Assembly (NCBI RefSeq): GCF_002608075.1
Contig: NZ_LAHA01000003.1
Location: forward strand, 4,135 to 68,134
Reading direction: 5' to 3'
DNA: 64,000 nucleotides
Source: Nostoc linckia z4
Lineage (GTDB): Bacteria > Cyanobacteriota > Cyanobacteriia > Cyanobacteriales > Nostocaceae
Part shown: positions 10,101-19,202 of the stretch, piece after piece
Layout: the number at the start of each line of letters is the position of its first letter
Position numbering within the stretch: the stretch's first letter is position 1
Position numbers and translations under genes: made by a program
Notes under the pieces: generated by a model
Seen by the model: the letters and a program-made list of their open reading frames with translations, nothing else
What the model was told of the DNA's origin: nothing
The model's database searches: none

Positions 10101-10566
10101 TGATATCATTTTTAGCACCCGTGCTTTGTTTAGCGATGCTCTATATAATCCTACACAAACATTAGCTGACAGCAATAGTCTTCAGTCACTAAATAATAAT
10201 AACCGTTCTGACATTAATGCTACTGGTGTAATTTCTGGTGATATCATTGGTGTGCCTGATATCACTTTTATTGAAAACAGTCTTACAGAATTACAATCTA
10301 ATCCCATTGACACCAATAATCTAATCGCTAACAGTTGTATAGCCCGAAATCAAAAGCAGAAAGGGACTTTTTTAATCACAGGTGCTGGTGGTTTACCTCG
10401 TCGTCCTGGGGATGCTTCAGGTTCAACTTATGCTACAAGCGATGTCCAAAATGTTACTGTTAATGATGAAACACAACAGTGGAAAAAGGGCGACTTGATT
10501 ATTGAACCACAAGGAGTATACCGACTAGAGAACGGACAATTGGTGATGAGTCGAGAATGTGATTAG
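7120..10566 (+). CDS. Filamentous haemagglutinin-type exoprotein (TpsA), copy 1
   Basis: A 1148-residue secreted beta-helix protein starting at GTG. A signal peptide ends near SASAQ/VTPDE (about residue 30). Residues about 35-170 are the TPS secretion domain, with the family hallmarks NLFHSFSSFSIPNGG and ANLFLLNPNGIIFGENA. The body is a long series of roughly 20-residue turns of the type GNINITARNISIDN, as expected for a right-handed beta-helix. The last 200 residues hold a conserved cyanobacterial tail with NSCIARN and KKGDLIIEPQGVYRL. It should be exported by Sec and then cross the outer membrane through a TpsB pore, most likely the one at 17203-18954. Copy 2 at 13352 is a close paralogue. 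Confidence 0.93.
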   Translation: MTNQYYSKLHLPFGLMLSFALTTNISASAQVTPDETLGTQVIDIGRNSFIFNGTTVGNTNLFHSFSSFSIPNGGAAIFFNDSSIINILARVTGGLPSNIQGVINTQGTANLFLLNPNGIIFGENARLNVGGSFVATTANAIQFPGGAEFSLTSPVTPNNELLSINPTAFLFNQIANQGANSIENYSTFLLVPDNKSLILLGGNVTPTPESTGQILMDAGRIGAFGGRVEIGGLNAPGSVGINVNGDNLSLSFPQDIARTDITLINNAAAVAFGGGGGDVVVNANNLSLVNSSSLNAGILPNQGNPDTKSGDISINATGIVTVAQGSNLGNISSGIGNSGDINIVAQSLQLINGSTINASATQGNSGTINIEVDNTVFLSGINDEFVNSSILAGGINIQAQNLLLADNAVISTTNFLTNTSGDINITTTDSINLNNFSSIFTANLGGNKAGNLSITTNDLNLENNSQISSGAFGRFGSGNGGNINITARNISIDNSDISASAFSFPEVISNVGNGGNIKIVTERITLTNLGAIASNSGAPEPGETIGFGGDINITATDLIEIDTKGAKDRITGINTRTLSSSSAGNITLNTKNLIVRDGGIITTEAANNLGGDAGNIIINASDSIELISSNINSPSAIFTGVEAFDNDVIAVGDGGKLTINTKFLQLTNAFISSGTFGKGNAGNISIFSNEQVIVDNGVINSRVGSRGVGDAGEINIQTQRLTLVNGGAIDSAIFRAVGDLPGGQGRGGNIRINATNAVSISGTDANGISSSISTETQTGAFGQGGDIIINTDDFRITDKGIISSITQNSSNAGNVTVNARVAEILNGGFVVTGTDGSGKAGDITINARDKITIATNTNLDRSTGLFAGTISRGDGGTISLFTTDFNLSAINSNFPTPVTISTLSQGEGIAGNINIIATNNYAANNGLVTARSEQSGGGNINISSKNIRLRNNSDIRTDLSTGQRSGGNIFLSADTIIALEDSDILAFASEGQGGDIIFSTRALFSDALYNPTQTLADSNSLQSLNNNNRSDINATGVISGDIIGVPDITFIENSLTELQSNPIDTNNLIANSCIARNQKQKGTFLITGAGGLPRRPGDASGSTYATSDVQNVTVNDETQQWKKGDLIIEPQGVYRLENGQLVMSRECD

Positions 10567-10587
10567 GGCAGGCAAGATGCCTACCCC
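10566..10587. terminator. Hairpin between convergent genes
   Basis: A short stem, GGGCAGGC pairing with GCCTACCC around AAGAT, lies right after the TpsA stop and just before the stop of the convergent protease. It could end transcription from both sides. It lacks a clean T-run and a similar motif occurs at 19096, so it may simply be a dispersed repeat. Confidence 0.35.
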
Positions 10588-10595
10588 AAAAGATT

Positions 10596-13022
10596 TTAAG
10601 CAGCGAAAATATCTGCGTTGGTTAGAGACAATCCAGTGTTGAGTGTGGCAATTTGGATTTTAGCGATCGCTCCTGTACCATCTTGGTCAAAGAACAGAGA
10701 ACCGTTACCTTTATCATAGAGAAATCTTTGGCTGCTTGTAGTTGCTGCGGAACCCAAGAAAAATTGATTAACAGCGATGGCAGCACCAGCAACTAATCCG
10801 CCACCAAAACCAGCCGCAGAGACATAAATCGTATCATCAACTACGCTAAAATCAGTAATGCGGTCGATTCCTTCGCTGCGAGAGTTGAATGTAAAGCGAT
10901 CGCTACCACTACCACCTGTTAATGTATCGTTGCCAGTACCACCAACAAGGACATCATTACCAGTACCACCAATTAATGTATCGTTACCACCACCCCCAGT
11001 TAGGGTGTCATTTCCCGTACCTCCATTGAGGTTATTGTTAGCACCATTACCTGCGATCGAGTTATTGAGAGTGTTCCCAATGCCGTTAATTGCGGTTGTA
11101 CCTTTTAGAATCAGGTTTTCCAGATAAGCTGGGCCTAAATCAAAGGTGTAAAAAGATTCAACTGTGTCTACACCTTCATTGGCATACTCAGTGATAGTTA
11201 TGTAATCATCATCAGCGAACACATAGCGATCGTTGCCAGTGCCACCGTAGAGCGTGTTATTACCAGCACCACCATTGAGCGTATCATTACCAGCGCCACC
11301 CGTGAGGGTGTCATTACCTCTACCACCATTTAAGGCATTGTTAGCAGTATTACCAATGATTGTGTCGTTACCATCGCCAGTAAAAGCATTTTCGATGACA
11401 GTTCCTGAACTGATAGTCAAGTTAGTTCCATTGAGGGTACTTGTAGAACCTGGATTCAAGTTGAGGTAAGAGTTGGAAGTAATGGCCGCCGCATTAATTG
11501 TATCAGTCCCAGAACTATCGGTTAGTGTGGTTGCACCATAGATACCATACTCATTAGTGTAGAAATAAGTGTCGTTGACAGTATCGGCATCGCCATATAA
11601 ATGTAATTTCCAATTGTTGAGAATGCCGATATCTGTAGGGCCTAAATCCTTGATTCTGAGCGTCCAATTACCAGCACTGCTTTCTCCCCAGTGTTGCGTA
11701 CTGGAAAGTTTAAACACAATATTATCTCCATCATCCTGCTTATTACCCGGCTGGTCGATCAAACGGCTGATAATTCCACTGGGAGAAATCAAATCTACAA
11801 TCAAATCGCCCCGAAACGGATGAGTCAGATTGAGTTCTACTTCCACCCAATCAACATCTAAACCCGCAGCAACAGTAAAAGTATGACTAATTCCTATTGT
11901 ATTATTATCTGGAATAGTCCAACCTAAATTACCTGAATTATAGGAAAGACGCTGCTCATTGTTAAATCGACTTTGTGTTTGCCAAGTCTCTGCTAAACGC
12001 ACAGCAGCAAGAGCATCTACCAAACCAAATCCATAGTCGTGGCTGACGTGTAAACCTCCGCCATTCCAGTTTTTAGCACCGTTATATTGCCAAATAAACT
12101 TACCCGCGTAATTATTAGGATCGTTGCGACGAGCAGAATAAGCAAGAATTTCTTGGATATCTCGATAACCTAAATTGCGGTTTGCTTCCAACATTAAGGC
12201 TACTACGCCAGAAACTTGAGGGGCTGCGGCTGAAGTGCCATTAAAATCGCCAGTGTAGTCTGTATAACTATAACCAGCAGATCCTAAGCGATCGGTAGTG
12301 ACAATACTGCCATATTCACTACCAAAGGCAGAAACTAGAATAGAAGCACCAGGAGTACTGTATGAAGTTGCCCAGCCATCATCATCAAGTGCAGCTACAC
12401 TAATGACGTAGCGAGAATTTTGAAAGTTGTGGTAGTTAGTATTATCTCCTTCTTCACGAGAGTTACCGGCAGCAAATACAATCGCTGTTCCTAATCCATT
12501 ACGTCCATTAGCAGCAGCATTGGCGATCGCTTGTCCTAATTGTGGGATAGTATAAAAATTATCAACAAAAGACTTAGTATAACCCCAGCTATTGTTGACA
12601 ACATCAAAACTTGCAAGCCGCGACAGAGCATTAATTAAAGCATTAGTAGAACCAGGAATAGCTCTGATACCTGTAATCTGTGCATTGAAAGCCACCCCCA
12701 CAGTACCAACACCATTCGCCTCAGCCGCGATAATACCTGCTACTGCTGTCCCGTGATTATCATCAGTCAGAACTGGGAAAGGATCGGAATCTTGGTTAAT
12801 ACTGTCATAATCTCTCGTGGTGTCGTAATTATTATTTAAATCATAGTGAGTATAATCAAATCCATCATCAAGCACACCAACTAGAACACCGCGCCCTGTA
12901 TAGTCATCCCAAACATTAACTACATTGATATCAAGACCGCGATAGTTATAGTTGCCAACAGATATGTAGTTGTAGAGATACCATTGCTGGCTAAATAGGT
13001 TATCGGAAGGAAAGGTAGGCAT
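10596..13022 (-). CDS. Secreted subtilisin-like protease with P-domain and RTX calcium repeats
   Basis: The longest frame begins at a TTG (13055), but the ATG at 13022 (MPTFPSDNLFSQQWYLYN) is preferred: an independent remnant at 23272 starts with the matching MVTFPADYLF. That gives 808 residues. The S8 catalytic triad is complete: Asp in GVLDDGFDY (about residue 52), His in DDNHGTAVAG, and Ser in FNGTSAAAPQVSG. A proprotein-convertase P-domain follows (VELNLTHPFRGDLIVDLISP), then two RTX blocks of GGxGNDTLxGG nonapeptides that bind calcium, and a C-terminal cyanobacterial RTX tail. No Sec signal peptide is visible, so type I secretion by the C-terminus is likely. It lies inverted between two TpsA genes and could process exoproteins outside the cell, which is an inference. 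Confidence 0.92.
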   Translation of the reverse strand: MPTFPSDNLFSQQWYLYNYISVGNYNYRGLDINVVNVWDDYTGRGVLVGVLDDGFDYTHYDLNNNYDTTRDYDSINQDSDPFPVLTDDNHGTAVAGIIAAEANGVGTVGVAFNAQITGIRAIPGSTNALINALSRLASFDVVNNSWGYTKSFVDNFYTIPQLGQAIANAAANGRNGLGTAIVFAAGNSREEGDNTNYHNFQNSRYVISVAALDDDGWATSYSTPGASILVSAFGSEYGSIVTTDRLGSAGYSYTDYTGDFNGTSAAAPQVSGVVALMLEANRNLGYRDIQEILAYSARRNDPNNYAGKFIWQYNGAKNWNGGGLHVSHDYGFGLVDALAAVRLAETWQTQSRFNNEQRLSYNSGNLGWTIPDNNTIGISHTFTVAAGLDVDWVEVELNLTHPFRGDLIVDLISPSGIISRLIDQPGNKQDDGDNIVFKLSSTQHWGESSAGNWTLRIKDLGPTDIGILNNWKLHLYGDADTVNDTYFYTNEYGIYGATTLTDSSGTDTINAAAITSNSYLNLNPGSTSTLNGTNLTISSGTVIENAFTGDGNDTIIGNTANNALNGGRGNDTLTGGAGNDTLNGGAGNNTLYGGTGNDRYVFADDDYITITEYANEGVDTVESFYTFDLGPAYLENLILKGTTAINGIGNTLNNSIAGNGANNNLNGGTGNDTLTGGGGNDTLIGGTGNDVLVGGTGNDTLTGGSGSDRFTFNSRSEGIDRITDFSVVDDTIYVSAAGFGGGLVAGAAIAVNQFFLGSAATTSSQRFLYDKGNGSLFFDQDGTGAIAKIQIATLNTGLSLTNADIFAA

Positions 13023-13351
13023 AAGTTTATCTCTGGAATTCTGGAAATATTTCAATGCTGGGAAACTGTCTGATGCACTAAAAATATGTGATATTTGCTC
13101 AGACTTGATGGCTATTTTTTGACACTGAAAATCTTCGACAACTCACAGAGTACGAAAAACACAGAAATTAGTCCTTCAGCTTTCATGCAAACTCAGATGC
13201 AACTTTCAGTATCGATATCAGCACGATTGTGTATGTAAAAGTGCATAAAAGTGTATTGCTTTTTATACTCATCTATGCAAAGTTGCCATTTATTACTGTA
13301 GGCTTCAAACTAAAAATCGTTTGTTGCAACTGACACGCACGAGTAAAAGCT
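13023..13351. other. Intergenic region between divergent protease and TpsA copy 2
   Basis: About 330 bp of AT-rich sequence with no repeat from the common families of this window. It includes a short direct repeat of GTGCATAAAAGTGTA type near 13239-13258. It presumably holds two divergent promoters; none can be assigned with confidence. Confidence 0.3.
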
Positions 13352-16300
13352 ATGATTAATCAATTTTATTTAAATTGGTATTGCCGCTTGGGGATATTAA
13401 TTAATTTAAGTTTTATAACAAATGCCAGCGCCTTAGCTCAAGTAACATCTGACCAAACTTCAGGCACACAAATTACAGATATTGGCTTAGGTTCTTATAT
13501 TTCAGGTGGCACAACAGTTGGCAATACAAATCTATTCCACAGCTTCAGCAGTTTTAGTATTCCTAACGATGGCGGAGCAATTTTTCTCAACGATTCCACC
13601 ATTAGTAATATCTTTGCACGGGTAACTGGTCGAACAACATCTAATATTCAAGGATTGATTTATGCCCAAGGTGCTGCTAATTTATTTTTGATGAATCCCA
13701 ACGGCATTATTTTTGGAAAAAATGCCCAATTAAATATTGGTGGTTCCTTTGTAGCTACCACAGCTAATGCAATTCAATTTCCTGGTGGTGCTGAATTTTC
13801 TTTAACTTCACAAGTTACACCCCAAAATACTTTACTTAGTATTAATCCTACAGCCTTTTTGTTTAACCAAATTGCCAATCAAGGTATAAACTCGATTGAA
13901 AATCGAGGTATTTTAGCAGTGCCGAACAATAAAAGTTTAATATTACTTGGTGGACGTGTGTCACCTACACCTGAATCTACCGGGCAAATCTTCATGGATG
14001 GAGGATTAGTTGCAGCACGAGATGGTAGGGTAGAGATTGGTGGATTAACCGCAGCAGGAACAGTAGGACTCAATATTGATAACAACAAATTCAGCTTAAC
14101 TTTTCCTGATGGTGTAGCAAAAACAGATATCTCATTTGTGAATGTTTCTAGTGCGTTTACTCTTGGTACAAGCACTGGTAATGTTGTAGTGAATGCAAAT
14201 AATCTTAGCCTAGCAAACTCTAGTAGTATTTATACATCTATACCTAGAAATCAAGGTACTGCTGAAACTCAAGCAGGTGATGTTTTCATTAATGCAGATG
14301 GAATTATTCGCTTAGAAAATGAAAGTTCTATTGCTAGTGTTGGAATTGGAACAGGAAATACAGGAAACGTCAATATTTCTGCCCAATTCCTAGAAATTTT
14401 TAATGGAAGTTCAATTAATTCCACTGCTACAAAAGGTAACGCAGGTGGGGTTAATATCAAAGTTGAAGATACAATTTCTCTTATTAATAGCCAAGTTATA
14501 AGTCAGGCTTTTTCAGCAGAATTCACATCTTCTTCAGAAGTAGTTAGATCCCAAACACGGACTGATGGCAGCAGTAGTGGTATTAATATACAAGCTCAAA
14601 ATGTTTTGCTTTCAGATGGTGCTTTGATAACTTCTAGGAATATTTTTGCAGGCAAACCTGGAGAGATTAAAATTAAAGCTGATGATTCAATTATTTTGAA
14701 TGATACAGCAATAATATCGTCAATTACTGACGGTCAAGAAAACGCAGGTAATTTATCAATTATTGCTAATCGCTTAATTCTGAATAATGGTTTCTCGAAC
14801 ATATCAGCAAGTACTTTTGGCAGCGGTAATGCTGGAAATATTAATATTAAAGTTAAAGAACTGAGAATAGAAAATAACTCTTTTATCTCATCGAATGCAT
14901 TGAAATCACAGACAAATAATTCTGTTGGTAATGGAGGAAATATTAGTATTGAAGCAGAACGAATATTATTAAAAAATGGTGCATTTATAGCTGCTCAATC
15001 TGGAGGAGAAGGACAAGGAAAAGTCGGCCGCGGGGGAAACATAACTATTACTGCTAGTGATGGCATAGAAATAGATGGTACAGAAACAAATGTTTTTGTA
15101 ACCGGCTTTTTAACTTTCAGCGAAGGTAATGATGCAGGTAATATAACTATTAATACTAAATTTTTACAATTCATTGGTGGAGGTATAAGTGCTGAAACTT
15201 TCGGTAAGGGGAATGGAGGCAATGTCATTATCAATAGTACAGATGGAATAGTTATTGACGATAGCGTTATCACTAGTGATATCAGAGAAGGTGCTGTGGG
15301 GAAAGCCGGAGATATTCAGATTAATACATCAAAATTGACCTTAACAAATGGCGGTCAAATTATTGCAGGTATTAGTGAGCCAAATGGAAATCTCCCTGGA
15401 GGACAAGGCGAGGGTGGAAATGTTCGCATTAATGCTGCCGATGCTGTAATTATTTCTGGATTAGATGCAAATAAATTTCCTAGCTTAATATCAGTTAGAA
15501 GCGACAATGGAAGTATTGGAAAACCAGGAAACATTACAATTAACACAGGTTCTTTTCGTTTAGCAGACAGGGGCGAAATTAGTGCTAGTACAAGTAATTC
15601 TAGTAATGGGGGTAATATCACCATCAATGCTCGTACATTTGAAGTGTTGAATGGCGGACGAATTCTCAACTCAACTAGCAGTAGTGGGAATGCTGGTAAT
15701 ATTAATATAAACGCTAAAGATAGTATAAGTATTTCTGGTGTAATTGCTGAGAATATTAACGCAGCTATATTTGCAGGCACGAATCCCAATTCTATTGGTA
15801 ATGGTGGGACAATATCTTTATTCACAAATAACTTCAATGTAGCTAATGGCGCTGGGGTGACTGTACGTAGTGAGGGACAAGGTATTGCAGGTAATATTAA
15901 TATTATTGCAACAGGAGATTACACTGCAAATAATAGCTTTATCAGCGCCAGGGCTGAACAAGCAGGCGGTGGTAATATCAATATTACTGCGAGAAATATC
16001 AGTCTGCGTAATAACAGTGACATCCGCACTGACCTTTCTACAGGTCAAGCAAATGGAGGTAATATTAACTTAAATGCTAATACTATCATTGCCTTAGAAG
16101 ATAGCGACATTTTGGCATTTGCCCCAGAAGGTCAAGGTGGCAATATTACTTTTAATACCCGTGTTTTATTGACTTCACCATTATATAGCCCGATGCAAAC
16201 ATCAACTGATGGAAATACTCTTCAATCATTAACTAATAATAATAGTGCTGATATTAACGCCAGTGGTGCAATATCTGGTAATATCATCGGCGTGCCTGAC

Positions 16301-16606
16301 ATCACTTTTATCCAAAACAGCCTCACAGAATTACAAGAGAATCCTATTAATACTGATGCCCTAATTGCTAATAGTTGCATCGCTCGTAGTTCCAAACAAG
16401 AAGGTACTTTTTTAATTACAGGTGTTGGTGGTTTACCTACTCGTCCTGATAATGCCTCCGCTTCAAATTATTCTACAGGTGATGTACAAAATATCAGTAA
16501 TGATAATACAACACAACAGTGGAAAAAAGGTGACTTGATTGTTGAACCCCAAGGAGTATACCGACTAGCAAACGGCGATTTAGTGATGAGCCGAGAATGT
16601 CATTGA
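13352..16606 (+). CDS. Filamentous haemagglutinin-type exoprotein (TpsA), copy 2
   Basis: A 1084-residue paralogue of the protein at 7120, starting at ATG. The signal peptide ends near ASALAQ/VTSDQ. The TPS domain has NLFHSFSSFSIPNDGG and ANLFLMNPNGIIFGKNA. The middle beta-helix (GGNINITARNISLRN-type turns) has diverged from copy 1 and differs in length, whereas the first ~200 and last ~200 residues remain very similar (both end KKGDLIxEPQGVYRL...SREC). This is consistent with duplication followed by divergence of the exposed stalk. It should use the same TpsB pore. A strong hairpin terminator follows at 16623. Confidence 0.93.
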   Translation: MINQFYLNWYCRLGILINLSFITNASALAQVTSDQTSGTQITDIGLGSYISGGTTVGNTNLFHSFSSFSIPNDGGAIFLNDSTISNIFARVTGRTTSNIQGLIYAQGAANLFLMNPNGIIFGKNAQLNIGGSFVATTANAIQFPGGAEFSLTSQVTPQNTLLSINPTAFLFNQIANQGINSIENRGILAVPNNKSLILLGGRVSPTPESTGQIFMDGGLVAARDGRVEIGGLTAAGTVGLNIDNNKFSLTFPDGVAKTDISFVNVSSAFTLGTSTGNVVVNANNLSLANSSSIYTSIPRNQGTAETQAGDVFINADGIIRLENESSIASVGIGTGNTGNVNISAQFLEIFNGSSINSTATKGNAGGVNIKVEDTISLINSQVISQAFSAEFTSSSEVVRSQTRTDGSSSGINIQAQNVLLSDGALITSRNIFAGKPGEIKIKADDSIILNDTAIISSITDGQENAGNLSIIANRLILNNGFSNISASTFGSGNAGNINIKVKELRIENNSFISSNALKSQTNNSVGNGGNISIEAERILLKNGAFIAAQSGGEGQGKVGRGGNITITASDGIEIDGTETNVFVTGFLTFSEGNDAGNITINTKFLQFIGGGISAETFGKGNGGNVIINSTDGIVIDDSVITSDIREGAVGKAGDIQINTSKLTLTNGGQIIAGISEPNGNLPGGQGEGGNVRINAADAVIISGLDANKFPSLISVRSDNGSIGKPGNITINTGSFRLADRGEISASTSNSSNGGNITINARTFEVLNGGRILNSTSSSGNAGNININAKDSISISGVIAENINAAIFAGTNPNSIGNGGTISLFTNNFNVANGAGVTVRSEGQGIAGNINIIATGDYTANNSFISARAEQAGGGNINITARNISLRNNSDIRTDLSTGQANGGNINLNANTIIALEDSDILAFAPEGQGGNITFNTRVLLTSPLYSPMQTSTDGNTLQSLTNNNSADINASGAISGNIIGVPDITFIQNSLTELQENPINTDALIANSCIARSSKQEGTFLITGVGGLPTRPDNASASNYSTGDVQNISNDNTTQQWKKGDLIVEPQGVYRLANGDLVMSRECH

Positions 16607-16622
16607 ACTTATTGAGGTTTGA

Positions 16623-16662
16623 GATACCCGACTTCTTAAAGAAGTCGGGTATCTGATTTTTC
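16623..16662 (+). terminator. Rho-independent terminator after TpsA copy 2
   Basis: A perfect 15-bp inverted repeat (GATACCCGACTTCTT / AAGAAGTCGGGTATC) at 16623-16653 is followed by TGATTTTTC. It begins 17 bp after the TpsA stop codon. The motif is also of a kind that recurs as a dispersed repeat in Nostocales, so it may be a repeat used as a terminator. Confidence 0.75.
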
Positions 16663-16727
16663 ACAAAATTAAATAACATGTAAATATATATTCAATCATC
16701 AACCTCACTAATTTATAGGAAAATAGT

Positions 16728-17171
16728 ATGAAATTGAGCGAAACTGAAAAAATGGGCAAAGTAACTACCACAATCACTATTACTAACCAAATAGACCAAA
16801 TTCTTGCAGAAAGAGGATTTATTCCAGTAGAACAAATACGCTCAATTACTTTACATGATGTTTTAGTTGACACAGGTGCAACCAGGCTTTGCTTACCTAA
16901 AAATATTATTCTTGATTTAGGATTGCCTCTTCAAGGAGAAGTAGACGTTAAAATTGCTACGGGAGTACACAAAGCTCGGATTTTTAAAATGTTAAATCTT
17001 GCAGTTGAAGGAAGAGAAGGGATATTTAATTGTATTGAATTACCAGAAGGTTCAGATGCTTTATTAGGCTTAATACCTTTAGAAGATTTAGGATTAGAAT
17101 CGGATTTGGTGAATCAAAAATTGCGAGTTTTGCCAGTGGAAGGAAAAGATACTTATTTAATGGTTTTGTAA
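16728..17171 (+). CDS. Retropepsin-like aspartic protease
   Basis: A 147-residue protein with the clan AA hallmark VLVDTGATRLCLP (catalytic Asp near residue 47) after an H-D-V-L strand, and a second conserved hydrophobic-glycine stretch LLGLIPLEDLGLE near the C-terminus. Such single-domain proteins act as dimers, each giving one Asp. The ATG is preceded by AGGAAAATAGT, a fair Shine-Dalgarno at 8-nt spacing, which supports this start. There is no signal peptide, so it is cytoplasmic. Substrates of the bacterial members are mostly unknown. It lies between TpsA copy 2 and the convergent TpsB gene, which may be chance. Confidence 0.85.
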   Translation: MKLSETEKMGKVTTTITITNQIDQILAERGFIPVEQIRSITLHDVLVDTGATRLCLPKNIILDLGLPLQGEVDVKIATGVHKARIFKMLNLAVEGREGIFNCIELPEGSDALLGLIPLEDLGLESDLVNQKLRVLPVEGKDTYLMVL

Positions 17172-17202
17172 TTACAGTATAATTAGCATGAATTATTACA
17201 CC

Positions 17203-18954
17203 TTAAAACGCCTGATATCGCAGCGAAAAAATAAGACCATTATCTTGCAGAGTATTCCCTCCACTATTCACATCTATTAACGGAATACCATAATCTAAAC
17301 GTATATTTAAATCTCGAATTGGTTGCCAAATTAAACCTAACCCCAAACTTGCAAAGGTTTCTGAACGGGAAGTACCACGATTATTCCACGCTGTACCGAC
17401 ATCAAAAAAAGGCGCAATTTGTAATGTATTGGCAGAAGTTAAAGGAATCCGAGCTTCAACTGAAGCTGTAATTCCATTGTCTGCCACAAATTCATTTTGA
17501 CGGTAGCCGCGCACTGTATCAAAACCACCAATACTAAATTTTTCTAAAGATAATAAAGAATCTCCTGTGAGTTGTGCATTTAATCTACCTAATAAAATTG
17601 TTCCTGGTGATAGGCGTTGTACCCATTGAAATTGTCCCAGCCACGAAAAGAATCTTCCGTCAGTACCTGAGTCGTTAACTGTAGCGTCAAAAGCACCAAT
17701 ACCAAGACTAAATTGAGAACGTGCAGCTAAAACTCTTTTTGCACTGCGTTCCACCCAGTCTTGTGAAAAACGAATGACTGTAACTTTTGACAAACCGTTT
17801 TCTGGCCCTTCAGAAAAAGAAAAAGGAATGTCATTGAGTAAAAATGTTTGACTGCGGCGTAAATCTAATCCTAAACCAATGGCAAATTCAGATTGCGGTT
17901 TGCGATACAAAGGTTGACGATAATTAAAAGAATAAGTTTGTGCGTCACTTTTAATATCTAATTCGCGAAATTCATCTTCAATGATGCGGCTGTCGCTGTT
18001 ATTGACGCGAAAAGCAAGAGTACCGTTATTTGGATTTATGGGAATTGTATAGCTGACATTATATATATTCAGTCCTTCAGTAATGCCATATTCAGCAGTA
18101 AAACTATCCCCAAAACCCAACAAGTTATCATGGCTGAGAAATACTCCTGCTTGGGTAGAACCAATACTGGGGGTTTGATTGTTAGCTACAAATACTCCGC
18201 CATGAAATGCAGCCGCTTCGGTAATTGTGACTTGTAAGATATTACTACCGGGAGTGCTACCGGCGGTTAACTGTGCGTTTACCCGTTCAATTAAAGGATC
18301 GAGTTGTAATAGTTGCAGTGCTTGTTCTAAACGTTTTTGATTTAAGGGTGTAGAGGAGGCTTTTTGCAGACGCGATCGCACGTATACTGGTTGTAATCTC
18401 CTTAATCCCCCTAGTTCAATTTTTTCGAGTTCTCCTTCTACTACTTGAATTTGGACGACACCATCAGTGAGATTTTGATTGTTGGGTAAAAATGCACCGC
18501 TGGTGACATAGCCGTTTTTGATGTATAGGTCGGTAATATCCGAACGCAGTTGAATCAAGTCTGCAAAAGTTACTTGACGATTTTCTAATAACTTGACTAA
18601 CGCTGCAATTTTATCTTTTAAAACTGTAGCCCCCAGAACTTCAACTTTTTTCACTAGAAAACTTTCACTATTAGGAAAACTCGTATCTGGTGATGTTGGT
18701 GTCTCTGGAGAATTCAAAATCTGTGGAGAAGCTGCGGGAGGAGTCGGGGGAGGAGTTGGTGAGGGAGTTGGTTTAGGAATTGTTTGGTCGAGAATTTCTG
18801 GTGTTGTTGGCGGAATATTAACTCCTGGTGGGGGAGTAGATTGAGCAGATACAACACTAGGGAAGATAATTAAACCCAAGATTAGGGATATGCTGTAGCG
18901 CTGAAGTTTCGATTTTTTGTGTTTATTTTTTGATTGGAAATTATTATTTTTCAT
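17203..18954 (-). CDS. ShlB/FhaC-type outer-membrane transporter (TpsB)
   Basis: A 583-residue protein. A signal peptide (LILGLIIFPSVVSAQ) is followed by a Pro/Thr-rich linker (about 40-85). Two POTRA domains come next (FLVKKVEVLGATVL, then the ShlB-type segment VVEGELEKIELGG), and then a roughly 330-residue beta-barrel. The barrel has the family motif FDTVRGYRQNEF near residue 480 (the VRGY/F tetrad of loop L6) and ends in aromatic F as outer-membrane barrels do. It should recognise the TPS domain of the exoproteins at 7120 and 13352 and thread them through the outer membrane. It is the last of four minus-strand genes (regulator, kinase, DUF928, TpsB), which may form one regulated unit. Confidence 0.93.
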   Translation of the reverse strand: MKNNNFQSKNKHKKSKLQRYSISLILGLIIFPSVVSAQSTPPPGVNIPPTTPEILDQTIPKPTPSPTPPPTPPAASPQILNSPETPTSPDTSFPNSESFLVKKVEVLGATVLKDKIAALVKLLENRQVTFADLIQLRSDITDLYIKNGYVTSGAFLPNNQNLTDGVVQIQVVEGELEKIELGGLRRLQPVYVRSRLQKASSTPLNQKRLEQALQLLQLDPLIERVNAQLTAGSTPGSNILQVTITEAAAFHGGVFVANNQTPSIGSTQAGVFLSHDNLLGFGDSFTAEYGITEGLNIYNVSYTIPINPNNGTLAFRVNNSDSRIIEDEFRELDIKSDAQTYSFNYRQPLYRKPQSEFAIGLGLDLRRSQTFLLNDIPFSFSEGPENGLSKVTVIRFSQDWVERSAKRVLAARSQFSLGIGAFDATVNDSGTDGRFFSWLGQFQWVQRLSPGTILLGRLNAQLTGDSLLSLEKFSIGGFDTVRGYRQNEFVADNGITASVEARIPLTSANTLQIAPFFDVGTAWNNRGTSRSETFASLGLGLIWQPIRDLNIRLDYGIPLIDVNSGGNTLQDNGLIFSLRYQAF

Positions 18955-19202
18955 TAAATTTAAATGATTAATTTCAGATTTTTATTATAATTTTTTGTTG
19001 GCAATTAATTGAGAATGCTAGTGTGTTGTGATATTTTTATTTCTTGATATAAAAGCTATTTATAAAATGAAATTTGCATGAAAATTATATAGATAGGGCG
19101 GACAAGATGTCCACCCCACAAGACTTTCACCAGATTTATTTAAATTGCATCATCATTGATGTTGTCTATCAACTGTCAACTGTCAACAATCAACCCAAAA
19201 CA

